Shown in pieces: positions 1-6,508 of a stretch of 21,765 bases of DNA (position 1 is its first letter; each line of letters begins with the position of its first letter). The notes below the pieces were generated by a model that did no database searches, was not told the origin of the DNA, and worked only from the letters and a program-made list of their open reading frames with translations. The DNA is taken from NCBI GenBank assembly GCA_937917475.1, contig CALDNF010000119.1, forward strand, positions 1 through 21,765, read 5' to 3'. The DNA is from an uncultured Faecalibacterium sp. (lineage in GTDB: Bacteria > Bacillota > Clostridia > Oscillospirales > Ruminococcaceae). The position numbers and the translations under genes are program-made.

Positions 1-670
1 CCAGGCTGATGGCCTTTGCGATCATCTCGTCGGGGATGCCGGTGCCGCCATGCAGGACCAGAGGAATGTTGTTGGTGGCCTTGTGAATGCGGTCCAGAGC
101 CTCGAAGTCCAGACCCTTCCAGTTTGCGGGGTAAACGCCATGGATGTTGCCAATGCCGGCTGCCAGGAAGTCAATGCCCAGAGCAGCGATCTTTGCGCAC
201 TCCTCGGGATCAGCGATCTCGCCTGCGCCCACAACGCCGTCCTCGACGCCGCCGATGGAACCGACCTCAGCCTCGATGCTCAGGCCCTTGGAGTGTGCCA
301 GCTCGACCAGCTCCTTGGTCTTGGCGACATTCTCCTCGATGGAGTAGTGGCTGCCGTCAAACATGATGGAAGAGAAACCGGCCTCAACACAGGCCTTGCA
401 GCCCTCGTAGGTGCCGTGATCCAGATGCAGGGCCACCGGAACGGTGATGCCCATGGAATCGACCATTGCGCTGACCATAGCAGCTACGGTCTTGAAACCG
501 GTCATGTACTTGCCGGCACCCTCAGAAACACCCAGAATAACGGGGCTCTTCATTTCCTCGCAGGCAGTCAGAACAGCTTTGGTCCACTCCAGATTATTGA
601 TGTTGAACTGAGGCACACCATAGTGGCCGTCACGAGCCTTCAGAAGCATTTCGGTTGCATTTACCAACAT
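1..670 (-). CDS. fba: Class II fructose-bisphosphate aldolase, 3' end cut by window edge
   Basis: This is the N-terminal 223 residues of a zinc-dependent class II aldolase, which splits fructose 1,6-bisphosphate into glyceraldehyde 3-phosphate and dihydroxyacetone phosphate in glycolysis and acts in the cytosol. The family is usually about 280-310 residues, so roughly 60-90 are missing past the left edge. Visible motifs are HLDHGTYEG at residues 82-90 (catalytic Asp84, zinc ligand His85), SIMFDGSHY at 101-109, EAEVGSIGG at 133-141, GNIHGVYP at 174-181 (His177) and LVLHGGTG at 204-211 (His207). The start ATG at 670 is preceded by GGAGG at 684-680 with 9-base spacing; the ATG at 677 is out of frame. 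A good promoter lies upstream. It is the only large gene on the minus strand and diverges from all the others. A GatY/KbaY tagatose-bisphosphate aldolase is a less likely alternative. Confidence 0.95.
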   Translation of the reverse strand, partial: MLVNATEMLLKARDGHYGVPQFNINNLEWTKAVLTACEEMKSPVILGVSEGAGKYMTGFKTVAAMVSAMVDSMGITVPVALHLDHGTYEGCKACVEAGFSSIMFDGSHYSIEENVAKTKELVELAHSKGLSIEAEVGSIGGVEDGVVGAGEIADPEECAKIAALGIDFLAAGIGNIHGVYPANWKGLDFEALDRIHKATNNIPLVLHGGTGIPDEMIAKAISL

Positions 671-750
671 ATTTCATTACCTCCACAATTTTTGGGGTTG
701 TGATCGCTGCCTGCACAACTTTGCGCATGGCTTAACAATCTTACAGGGAT

Positions 751-779
751 AGTATACCCCAAACAGGGCTTAAAATCAA
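751..779 (-). promoter_or_regulatory. Sigma-A-type promoter for fba
   Basis: Reading the minus strand, TTGATT (779-774) and TATACT (756-751) are separated by exactly 17 bases. Transcription would start near 744 and give a leader of about 70 bases before the aldolase ATG at 670. The strong -10 fits a highly expressed glycolytic gene. Assigned by pattern only. Confidence 0.65.
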
Positions 780-913
780 TCCAAAGCGGGCGTTTTTGGG
801 GACAAACCGATATGTATACAAGAAAACCGATAAGGAAGCAGACCGGTTTGCAACATTTATATCCGGTAGTGCAACATCCATTCCGCATCGGGGGAACGGA
901 AGGAAAGATGAAG

Positions 914-1197
914 TTTTCAACACAAATCCACATTCGTCAAAATGATATTGGAGAAAAAGGCAAAACTTTTTGTTTGGAACTTCAAAATATTGTCATAATT
1001 CTGACTTGAAAATTACAAAATGTATGCCGGTAAAATCTTCTGTCGAGGCATGTGTGTTGAAAACTTCGTGGAAACGGTGGAATTCCACCGAAAAAACAGG
1101 CGTAAAAACTGAACTTTTGAACTTTATCCACCGAGTTTTCAACTTGTGGAAAAAAGAAGGGCTCTTTACGGGTTGTATACGGCATTTTTGTGGAAAA
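914..1197. other. Cluster of DnaA-box-like 9-mers (possible replication origin or DnaA-binding region)
   Basis: Against the DnaA box TTATCCACA I see three one-mismatch sites: TTATCCACC at 1124-1132 (+), and TTTTCCACA on the minus strand at 1153-1145 and 1197-1189. Two-mismatch sites are TTTTCAACA at 914-922 (+) and 1063-1055 (-), and AAATCCACA at 924-932 (+). The region is AT-rich and lies where fba (-) diverges from a long run of plus-strand genes, as expected near an origin. Against an oriC, dnaA, dnaN, rpmH and gyrB are not here, and Firmicutes origins normally sit beside dnaA. A secondary DnaA-binding locus or chance in AT-rich DNA are the alternatives. Confidence 0.4.
1075..1090. repeat. 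Perfect 16-bp palindrome
   Basis: CGGTGGAATTCCACCG is identical to its own reverse complement over 16 bases with no spacer. It sits inside the DnaA-box-like cluster and is GC-rich at the ends against an AT-rich background. It could be an operator for a dimeric DNA-binding protein; with no loop it is a poor RNA hairpin. Function unknown. Confidence 0.6.
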
Positions 1198-1312
1198 CTT
1201 TCGCTGCTGGTAAAACAGACGGATAAGAGGGAAAACCGGGGGCAACATAAACCCCACAGGGGCACAAAACGAGGATTTTATCGGAATTCCGGCAAGAAAA
1301 ACGCCTTCGTCT

Positions 1313-1342
1313 ATGGCAAAGAAAGTCGGCTTATGCTATACT
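1313..1342 (+). promoter_or_regulatory. Extended -10 promoter before rlmB
   Basis: TGCTATACT at 1334-1342 is an extended -10 element (TG, one base, TATACT). No convincing -35 hexamer lies 17 bases upstream (TGGCAA at 1314-1319), which fits an extended -10 promoter. Transcription would start near 1349, giving a leader of about 80 bases before the ATG at 1428. Confidence 0.5.
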
Positions 1343-1427
1343 TTAAAATGATTTAATGTCTTTTGTCGAAACCAACCGAATAAGAGCGCAGATGCGTTTT
1401 GCCATAGAATGGAAGGAGTACACCAGA

Positions 1428-2231
1428 ATGGAAGAAAAAAAGATGCCTCGCCGGCCTCGCCGCACCGCTGAGGAGCAGCCGAAAAATGAAAGCCTTGTTT
1501 ACGGCAAGAACCCGGTGACAGAGCTGCTCAAGAGCGGGTCGGGCGTGGATACGGTTCTCATTGCAGAGGGAATGGCTCCGGCGGTGGCAGCTTATTATAC
1601 CGCCATGGCCAAGGAAGCCGGTGCGGCAGTCAAGCGGGTCAATCCCAACAAGCTGCGGCTGATGACCGGCACCGAGAGCCATCAGGGTGTGGCGGCATTT
1701 GCCAGCGAAATTGAATATGCCACCGTGGAAGACCTGCTGAACATCGCAAAGGAAAGGGGAGAACCCCCGTTCATCGTCCTGAGCGACGGCATTGAGGACC
1801 CCCACAATCTGGGCGCAGTGATGCGGAGTGCATTGCTCTGCGGCGCACATGGCATCGTCATCCCCAAGCGGGGCGGTGCATCGGTGACCCCCACCGTCAT
1901 CAAGTCCAGTGCAGGTGCAGCGGAGCGTCTGCCGGTGGCACGGGTGGCCAATATTGGTGAGACTATCCGCCGCCTCAAGGAGCAGGGCGTTTTTGTCTAC
2001 TGTGCCGATATGGACGGCGTGCCCCTGCGGAAAAACAACCTCACCGGCCCCATTGCGCTGGTGATGGGCAGTGAGGGCAGCGGCGTGTCGCAGCTGGTCA
2101 AAAAACTCTGTGACGGTGTGGTGCGGCTGGACATGGCAGCACAGGGCACCGGCGTGGACAGTTTCAACGTTTCGGTGGCAGCAGGCATTATCCTGTATGA
2201 GATCCAGACCCAGCGGGCCGCAGAACAGTAA
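1428..2231 (+). CDS. rlmB: TrmH/SpoU-family 23S rRNA (guanosine-2'-O-)-methyltransferase, RlmB-like
   Basis: A 267-residue SPOUT methyltransferase, expected to transfer a methyl group from SAM to a ribose 2'-OH in 23S rRNA. A short basic N-terminus (KKMPRRPRR) precedes the SpoU substrate-binding domain, which starts with VYGKNPVTELL at about 24-34. The knotted SAM-binding domain carries motif 1 DPHNLGAVMRSA (124-135; Asn127, Arg133), motif 2 LVMGSEGSGVS (211-221) and motif 3 SFNVSVAAGIILYE (245-258; Asn247). Family members usually have SLNVSVA in motif 3. The ATG at 1428 was chosen because AAGGAG lies at 1413-1418; the frame is open from 1356, but that start has no ribosome site. The gene downstream follows after 42 bases and is probably co-transcribed. 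A tRNA rather than rRNA target cannot be excluded. Confidence 0.9.
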   Translation: MEEKKMPRRPRRTAEEQPKNESLVYGKNPVTELLKSGSGVDTVLIAEGMAPAVAAYYTAMAKEAGAAVKRVNPNKLRLMTGTESHQGVAAFASEIEYATVEDLLNIAKERGEPPFIVLSDGIEDPHNLGAVMRSALLCGAHGIVIPKRGGASVTPTVIKSSAGAAERLPVARVANIGETIRRLKEQGVFVYCADMDGVPLRKNNLTGPIALVMGSEGSGVSQLVKKLCDGVVRLDMAAQGTGVDSFNVSVAAGIILYEIQTQRAAEQ

Positions 2232-2273
2232 CAGAAGCAGAGCTCTGCCGCAAAGAAACAGGGAGGGACAAGG

Positions 2274-4991
2274 ATGCCGAAAGATGATAAGCGACTGCAT
2301 ACGCAGGGTGAACTGACCCCGGATGAAAAGTTCCGGACCTTCTTCAGCACCAGCGTAGCGCAGGTTCCGGAAGAGATGAACCGCCGGATGGAACAGGAAC
2401 AGAGCAAAGAACAGCCCAAAGGTCTGTTTGGAAAGCTGTTTCGCAGGGACAAGCCGGAGGAAAAACAGGAAGAGGCTCCCGTGGAGATGCCTACCGGTGA
2501 GATTCGGCTGGGCGGAGAAGAAAATGAGCCGCAGGCCGGGCTGGAACTGGCCGTCCCGGCAGAGGAATGGGATGCGTTCAATACCCCGGAGACGCCCTCG
2601 GCTGAAGCTCCGGAGGGTTCAGAAAACGACGAGGCAGATTTTGATATGTCCCTGACCCCGGAAGAACCGGAGCCGGTGGAAGAGCCGGAAAAAATGGATG
2701 AGCAGGCAAAAGCAGAGGAATCGCCGAAACCGGAGAAGGCTGAAAAGCAGGAAAAAGCCGTGCCGCTCAGCCCGGAGCCCCGCACGCCGCTGCCGCAGGA
2801 AGAAAAAGAACATCAGGAAATGCAGGAGCTCAAGGCGATGCTCTACCATATGAGCAGCCGCCCCGAAGAGCCGGAACCTGCAAAACAGCCGGAAGTCATT
2901 CCGGAACCTCAGCCCGCCCCGGCACCGGAAATTCCAGCGGAACCCAAGCCCCCCCTGCCCAAGGCCGTATTTGCCGAGGATGTGGCGGCGATGCCCGAAC
3001 CGGAAGCAGAGCCCGAGACCACTGAGGAACCGGCGTTCCGCTTTTTTGGACAGGCCGAGGATGAGGTGCAGGCTCCGGTCCGCACGACAGCTCCCGGCAA
3101 GGATGACAGCATGAGCCTGCCTCTTATTGCTCTGGATGAGGAGGCGGAAGCCGCAGCTCCGACCCCGGCAGAAGCTCCGGAGAAAGCTGCACCGGCAGAA
3201 CCGGAAAAATCCGCAGAGGAAGAGCCGTCTCAGGAGAAAACAGAAGCGGCAGAAGTGGACGAAGGCCCCGAAACGCCCGAACAGGTGGGAGAGCGGCTCC
3301 ATAAGATGGGAGCAGAGCTGACCCTGCGGTGCGTGCTCAGCGGGATCCTGGCTCTTGTGCTGCTCCATTTTGGTCTGGTGTCGGAAGGATTGCTGGCACC
3401 GATGGCATCGCTGGACCCGACGGTTGCTCCGGCGGCGTTCTATGCGGCCAATCTGCTCTTCCTTGCCGCCGCTATGGCGGTGGGCTATCCGGTCCTTCGG
3501 GATGGCCTTTCCGGCCTGAAAAAGGATGCAAAGCCCAGTGCAGACACCATGCCGGCTCTTGCAGCCTGCGGTGCACTGCTGGAAGCGGCGGTCGCACTGA
3601 TCAACGCAGGAAAGTATCAGGCATCCAGTTTTACCCTTCTGTCCGGCATTGCAGCGTTGGGGCTCTGCCTTGCGCTGGTAGGCAGCCGGGTCATGCTGGC
3701 TGCGATCTGCGGCGGCTATGAGCTGGCGCAGCGGGAACCGGAACATCAGGGGGCGTTCCGTGTACGGGACAAAGACCTGCTGCGCACCCTTGCGAAGAGC
3801 CTGGACCAGCAGGACCCGTGGATTTTGCTGAGCCAGCCGGTGAATTGGAGCGACGTCTTTTTGGACCTGAGCTTCAGCACCCGTGCCAGCGAACGCCGTG
3901 CCCAGAAGAACTCGTATCTTCTGCTGGGTGCTGCGGTGCTGAGCGGACTGGTATTCCTGCTCTTTGGCGGCGGACTCAACGGCATGGCTGCGGCCTCCAC
4001 GGCCCTGCTCTGTCTGGGTGCACCCCTGTCCTCTACGTTGGTCGCAGGCCTTGCAGCTCTGCAGCTGCAGCGGTCGGCAGAGACGGTGGGAGCCGTCGTG
4101 CCCGGCTGGGCGGCGATTGAAGAGCTGGGCGGCGTGGATACCGTGCAGGTGGACTCCGACGACCTTTTCACCTCCGATAGTGTGAGTCTGGAAGATATCC
4201 GCATCTTCAAGGGTGGGCGGATCGACCGAGCCATTCTGTACACTGCAAGCGTCCTCAACCAGAGCTGCGGCACCCTGCGGGGACTGTTCCGGCAGATCGT
4301 GGAGGACCGCACCGACATCCTCTACCCCGTAAAAGATCTGGAGGTCCACCGGGGCCTCGGCTTTGCTGCCTGGTGCGATAACAACCGCATCCTCATCGGC
4401 AACCGTACATATCTTGAGAGCGAGGGTGTGACCCTGCCCGAGATGGAGTACGAGAACGAGCACTCCAAGAACGGTACGCTGCAAATTTTGTATCTGGCCG
4501 TGGCGGGCAGCCTCCACGCCATGTTCGTCCTCCGCTATGTGGGCGGACGGAACGCTGCCCGTGGGTTGGATGTGCTGCAGCGAGAGAATATCCGGCTGCT
4601 GGTCTCCTGTATGGACCCCAGCCTGACCGCACGGCATATCTCCGAGGCCTATCACCTGCCGGAGGGCATGGTCACCCTGCTGGATCAGGAGCAGTGCGAT
4701 GCGCTGGCAGCTTCGACCCAGACAGAACCGAAAGATGGAATCTGCTGCATGATCCACAGCAAGGGCTTCGTCAGCCTGATCGGTGGTCTCCGTGCAGCCG
4801 AAAAAGCCCAGAACGCCGAGAACGCCGGTACCACGGTGCAGATGGTCTCGCTCTGGTTCGCACTGTTCATCGGCGTGCTGCTGACCTATGCGGGCAGCAT
4901 CGGCTTCCTGTCTGTGACGGTGGTGCTGATGTATCAGGCGGCATGGAGCGCACTGAGCATTGCCATCTGTGCACTGAAACAGCATAACTGA
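2274..4991 (+). CDS. Large membrane protein: P-type ATPase homologue with degenerate catalytic motifs and long acidic N-terminal tail
   Basis: A 905-residue protein. Residues 1-345 are low-complexity Glu/Pro/Ala-rich sequence, probably disordered and cytoplasmic. About eight hydrophobic segments follow, near 350-370, 388-407, 425-445, 452-477, 547-567, 570-592, 856-877 and 879-900. The layout from 547 onward follows heavy-metal P1B ATPases: LCLGAPLSSTLVAGLA (580-595) where they have CPC, AIEELGGVDTVQVDSDDLFT (614-633) where they have the DKTGTLT phosphorylation loop, GLGFAAWCDNNRILIGNR (694-711) like the nucleotide-domain motif, and LLVSCMDPSLTARHIS (775-790) where they have TGDN. DKTGT and TGD are not preserved, so ATP-driven transport is unlikely. 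Start: GGGAGG at 2261-2266, 7 bases before the ATG. The homology is my inference from motif order; the function is unknown, perhaps sensing or scaffolding. Confidence 0.6.
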   Translation: MPKDDKRLHTQGELTPDEKFRTFFSTSVAQVPEEMNRRMEQEQSKEQPKGLFGKLFRRDKPEEKQEEAPVEMPTGEIRLGGEENEPQAGLELAVPAEEWDAFNTPETPSAEAPEGSENDEADFDMSLTPEEPEPVEEPEKMDEQAKAEESPKPEKAEKQEKAVPLSPEPRTPLPQEEKEHQEMQELKAMLYHMSSRPEEPEPAKQPEVIPEPQPAPAPEIPAEPKPPLPKAVFAEDVAAMPEPEAEPETTEEPAFRFFGQAEDEVQAPVRTTAPGKDDSMSLPLIALDEEAEAAAPTPAEAPEKAAPAEPEKSAEEEPSQEKTEAAEVDEGPETPEQVGERLHKMGAELTLRCVLSGILALVLLHFGLVSEGLLAPMASLDPTVAPAAFYAANLLFLAAAMAVGYPVLRDGLSGLKKDAKPSADTMPALAACGALLEAAVALINAGKYQASSFTLLSGIAALGLCLALVGSRVMLAAICGGYELAQREPEHQGAFRVRDKDLLRTLAKSLDQQDPWILLSQPVNWSDVFLDLSFSTRASERRAQKNSYLLLGAAVLSGLVFLLFGGGLNGMAAASTALLCLGAPLSSTLVAGLAALQLQRSAETVGAVVPGWAAIEELGGVDTVQVDSDDLFTSDSVSLEDIRIFKGGRIDRAILYTASVLNQSCGTLRGLFRQIVEDRTDILYPVKDLEVHRGLGFAAWCDNNRILIGNRTYLESEGVTLPEMEYENEHSKNGTLQILYLAVAGSLHAMFVLRYVGGRNAARGLDVLQRENIRLLVSCMDPSLTARHISEAYHLPEGMVTLLDQEQCDALAASTQTEPKDGICCMIHSKGFVSLIGGLRAAEKAQNAENAGTTVQMVSLWFALFIGVLLTYAGSIGFLSVTVVLMYQAAWSALSIAICALKQHN

Positions 4992-5025
4992 GAATAATTC
5001 TCAAAATAAATAGGAATTATTCTTG
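4989..5025 (+). promoter_or_regulatory. Two tandem Fur/PerR-like 7-1-7 operator boxes
   Basis: TGAGAATAATTCTCA at 4989-5003 is a perfect 7-1-7 inverted repeat, the architecture of Fur, PerR and Zur boxes (Fur consensus TGATAATNATTATCA). A less perfect copy, TAGGAATTATTCTTG, lies at 5011-5025, 22 bases further, about two helical turns. Viewed together, AGAATAATTC (4991-5000) and GAATTATTCT (5014-5023) form a perfect 10-base inverted pair. The first box includes the stop codon of the upstream gene and the second overlaps the rubrerythrin -35. Repression of the rubrerythrin by a Fur-family regulator, most likely PerR, is inferred. Confidence 0.6.
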
Positions 5026-5051
5026 ATTTTAACTTGGGATTCTGGTATAAT
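5023..5051 (+). promoter_or_regulatory. Promoter of the rubrerythrin gene
   Basis: TTGATT (5023-5028) and a consensus TATAAT (5046-5051) are 17 bases apart. Transcription would start near 5058 and leave a leader of about 67 bases before the ATG at 5125. The -35 overlaps the second 7-1-7 box, so repressor binding would block RNA polymerase. Confidence 0.75.
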
Positions 5052-5124
5052 ATCCTCAGGGAACACAGCATCCGGAGCGGATGCATACGATAAAGAAAAG
5101 TCATTTGAAAAAGGAGAGTATACC

Positions 5125-5664
5125 ATGGAACTGAAAGGCACCAAGACCGAGAAAAACCTGTGGGAAGCATTTGCAGGCGAGAGTCAGGCACGGAACAAGT
5201 ACACCTACTTTGCAAGTGTTGCAAAGAAGGAAGGCTATGAGCAGCTGGCTGCGATCTTTGAGGAGACTGCAGGCAACGAGAAGGAGCACGCCAAGATCTG
5301 GTTCAAGCTGCTGCAGGGCGGTGCGATGCCCGACGCTATGACCTGCCTTGAAATGGCAGCAGGCGGCGAGCATGATGAGTGGACCGAGATGTATCCCCGG
5401 ATGGCAAAGGAAGCCAAGGAAGAGGGCTTCAACCAGATCGCAGCCCTCTTTACCATGGTGGCAGCCATCGAGAAGGAGCATGAAGAGCGTTACCGTCAGC
5501 TGGCCGAGAATCTGAAAAATGGCAAGGTCTTTGCCCGGGAAGAGCAGCAGGTCTGGCGTTGCCGGAACTGTGGTTATACTTACATCGGTAAGTCCGCCCC
5601 CATGAAGTGCCCGGTCTGCGCCCATCCCCAGAGCTATTTTGAACTGGTTTCCAAGAACTACTAA
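5125..5664 (+). CDS. rbr: Rubrerythrin (non-haem di-iron peroxidase)
   Basis: A 179-residue rubrerythrin, a cytosolic enzyme of anaerobes that reduces hydrogen peroxide to water with electrons from NADH via rubredoxin-type carriers. The N-terminal ferritin-like four-helix domain carries GESQARNKY (18-26; Glu19), EKEH (52-55), the Glu-rich AKEAKEEG (94-101) and IEKEH (115-119), which supply the di-iron ligands. The C-terminal rubredoxin-like domain has CRNC (146-149) and CPVC (162-165), four cysteines for one iron. Length and domain order are those of classical rubrerythrin, not the 'reverse' type. The frame is open from 5023, but the ATG at 5125 has AAGGAG at 5111-5116 and lies downstream of the promoter. 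It has its own promoter, operators and terminator, so it is a single-gene unit, probably induced by peroxide. Confidence 0.96.
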   Translation: MELKGTKTEKNLWEAFAGESQARNKYTYFASVAKKEGYEQLAAIFEETAGNEKEHAKIWFKLLQGGAMPDAMTCLEMAAGGEHDEWTEMYPRMAKEAKEEGFNQIAALFTMVAAIEKEHEERYRQLAENLKNGKVFAREEQQVWRCRNCGYTYIGKSAPMKCPVCAHPQSYFELVSKNY

Positions 5665-5673
5665 AAACAATGT

Positions 5674-5717
5674 GAGCCGCCCTGTTCTGAGTTGTGGAGC
5701 AGGGCGGCTCCTTTTGT
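5674..5717 (+). terminator. Intrinsic terminator after rubrerythrin
   Basis: GAGCCGCCCTG (5674-5684) pairs perfectly with CAGGGCGGCTC (5700-5710) around a 15-base loop and is followed by CTTTTGT. It lies 9 bases after the rubrerythrin stop codon. Confidence 0.85.
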
Positions 5718-5738
5718 CTGCAAAAATTCCGGCGGCGA

Positions 5739-5767
5739 TTGCATTTGGCTCAGGAGTATGTCATACT
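5739..5767 (+). promoter_or_regulatory. Probable promoter of the regulator-kinase operon, with a dyad over the -10
   Basis: TTGCAT (5739-5744), 17 bases, then CATACT (5762-5767) with an upstream TG (5759-5760) making an extended -10. The perfect dyad AGTATG-T-CATACT (5755-5767) covers the -10 and could be an operator. A second possible -10, TATGAT, is at 5773-5778. Confidence 0.45.
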
Positions 5768-5802
5768 GGATGTATGATCTTGGAAGAAGGGGGAAGGCTT
5801 GG

Positions 5803-6501
5803 ATGGCGTATCGTGCGGCGGTTTGCGATGACAGCGCAGTGGATGCAGCATATGGGACGGAACTTTTGCAGGCGTGGGCCGCAGAGCGGGAAATCCGTGT
5901 CTCGGTGGAGCAGTTTGGCTCGGCAGAGCAGTTTCTTTTCCACTACGAAGAGGATAAGAACTACGACATTTTACTTCTTGATATCGAAATGGGGAAGATG
6001 GATGGGGTCACCATGGCCCGGACCATCCGGCAGGACAACGAAGCTGTGCAAATCGTGTTCATCACCGGTTACTCAGATTACATCGCCGAAGGCTACGATG
6101 TAGCGGCTCTCCACTACCTGATGAAGCCGGTCAGCCGGGAAAAGTTTTTTGCAGTGATGGACCGTGCGCTGGATAAATGCCGCCGGAACGCCCGCTGTCT
6201 GAATCTGGAACTGTCCGGGGAGATGGTGCGCCTGCCCCTTTACGAGGTGCGGTATCTGGATGTGCGGCAGAATTACGTTACCGTCCATGCAAAGGAGGAG
6301 TACACGGTCAAGCGTTCCTTGTTAGAATTTGAATCGCAGCTGGACGAAAGCTTTTTCCGGGTGGGCCGGGGGATGATCCTGAATCTTCGTCAGGTCCGCC
6401 GTGTGACCCGCAAAGAGGTGTTTCTTGTGGATGGCACCGTCCTCCCTCTCCCACGGGGCGGATACGATGCATTGAACCGGGCCATCATTGAGAGGACGTG
6501 A
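5803..6501 (+). CDS. LytTR-family response regulator (AgrA/LytR type)
   Basis: A 232-residue two-domain transcription regulator. The receiver domain (about 1-125) has the acidic pair Asp9-Asp10, phosphoacceptor Asp60 in ILLLDIEMGKMDG (56-68), Thr88 in FITGY and Lys108 in MKP. The C-terminal LytTR DNA-binding domain (about 138-230) includes VRYLDVRQNYVTVH (149-162) and FFRVGRGMILNLRQV (184-198), typical of the family. LytTR proteins bind short direct repeats near promoters and often control bacteriocin, quorum-sensing or exporter genes. The frame is open from 5692, inside the upstream terminator; the ATG at 5803 was chosen because it gives a standard receiver N-terminus and has a purine-rich AAGGGGGAAGG upstream. 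The kinase gene starts 7 bases after its stop codon, so the two form an operon. Confidence 0.93.
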   Translation: MAYRAAVCDDSAVDAAYGTELLQAWAAEREIRVSVEQFGSAEQFLFHYEEDKNYDILLLDIEMGKMDGVTMARTIRQDNEAVQIVFITGYSDYIAEGYDVAALHYLMKPVSREKFFAVMDRALDKCRRNARCLNLELSGEMVRLPLYEVRYLDVRQNYVTVHAKEEYTVKRSLLEFESQLDESFFRVGRGMILNLRQVRRVTRKEVFLVDGTVLPLPRGGYDALNRAIIERT

Positions 6502-6508
6502 GGGATTT

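Larger units (their letters stand above)
780..1312. other. AT-rich non-coding region with no supported gene
   Basis: This stretch between the divergent fba and rlmB promoters is clearly richer in A and T than the surrounding coding DNA and contains no ORF with both a good ribosome site and a plausible product. It contains AAACCGATA twice (804-812, 824-832), an inverted pair CAAACCG/CGGTTTG (803-809, 844-850), GCAACAT twice (850-856, 871-877), a cluster of DnaA-box-like 9-mers (914-1197) and a perfect palindrome (1075-1090). No tRNA-like or riboswitch-like fold was recognised by eye. Confidence 0.6.

Noticed and set aside
970..1356. 128-codon plus-strand ORF in the AT-rich gap
   Set aside because: It starts with TTG, has codon use and composition unlike every real gene here, no recognisable domain, and overlaps the DnaA-box-like cluster, palindrome and rlmB promoter.
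2619..4985. 788-codon open frame on the minus strand
   Set aside because: Antisense to the 905-residue membrane protein. Its product is His/Gln/Arg-rich low-complexity sequence with no domain or ribosome site.
5692..5802. N-terminal extension of the LytTR regulator
   Set aside because: It would begin inside the rubrerythrin terminator and span the regulator's promoter; receiver domains start right at the MAYRAAVCDD position.
6488..6508. TTG start for the GHKL kinase
   Set aside because: It would overlap the regulator and lacks a better ribosome site than ATG 6509; it would add only seven residues and still no sensor domain.
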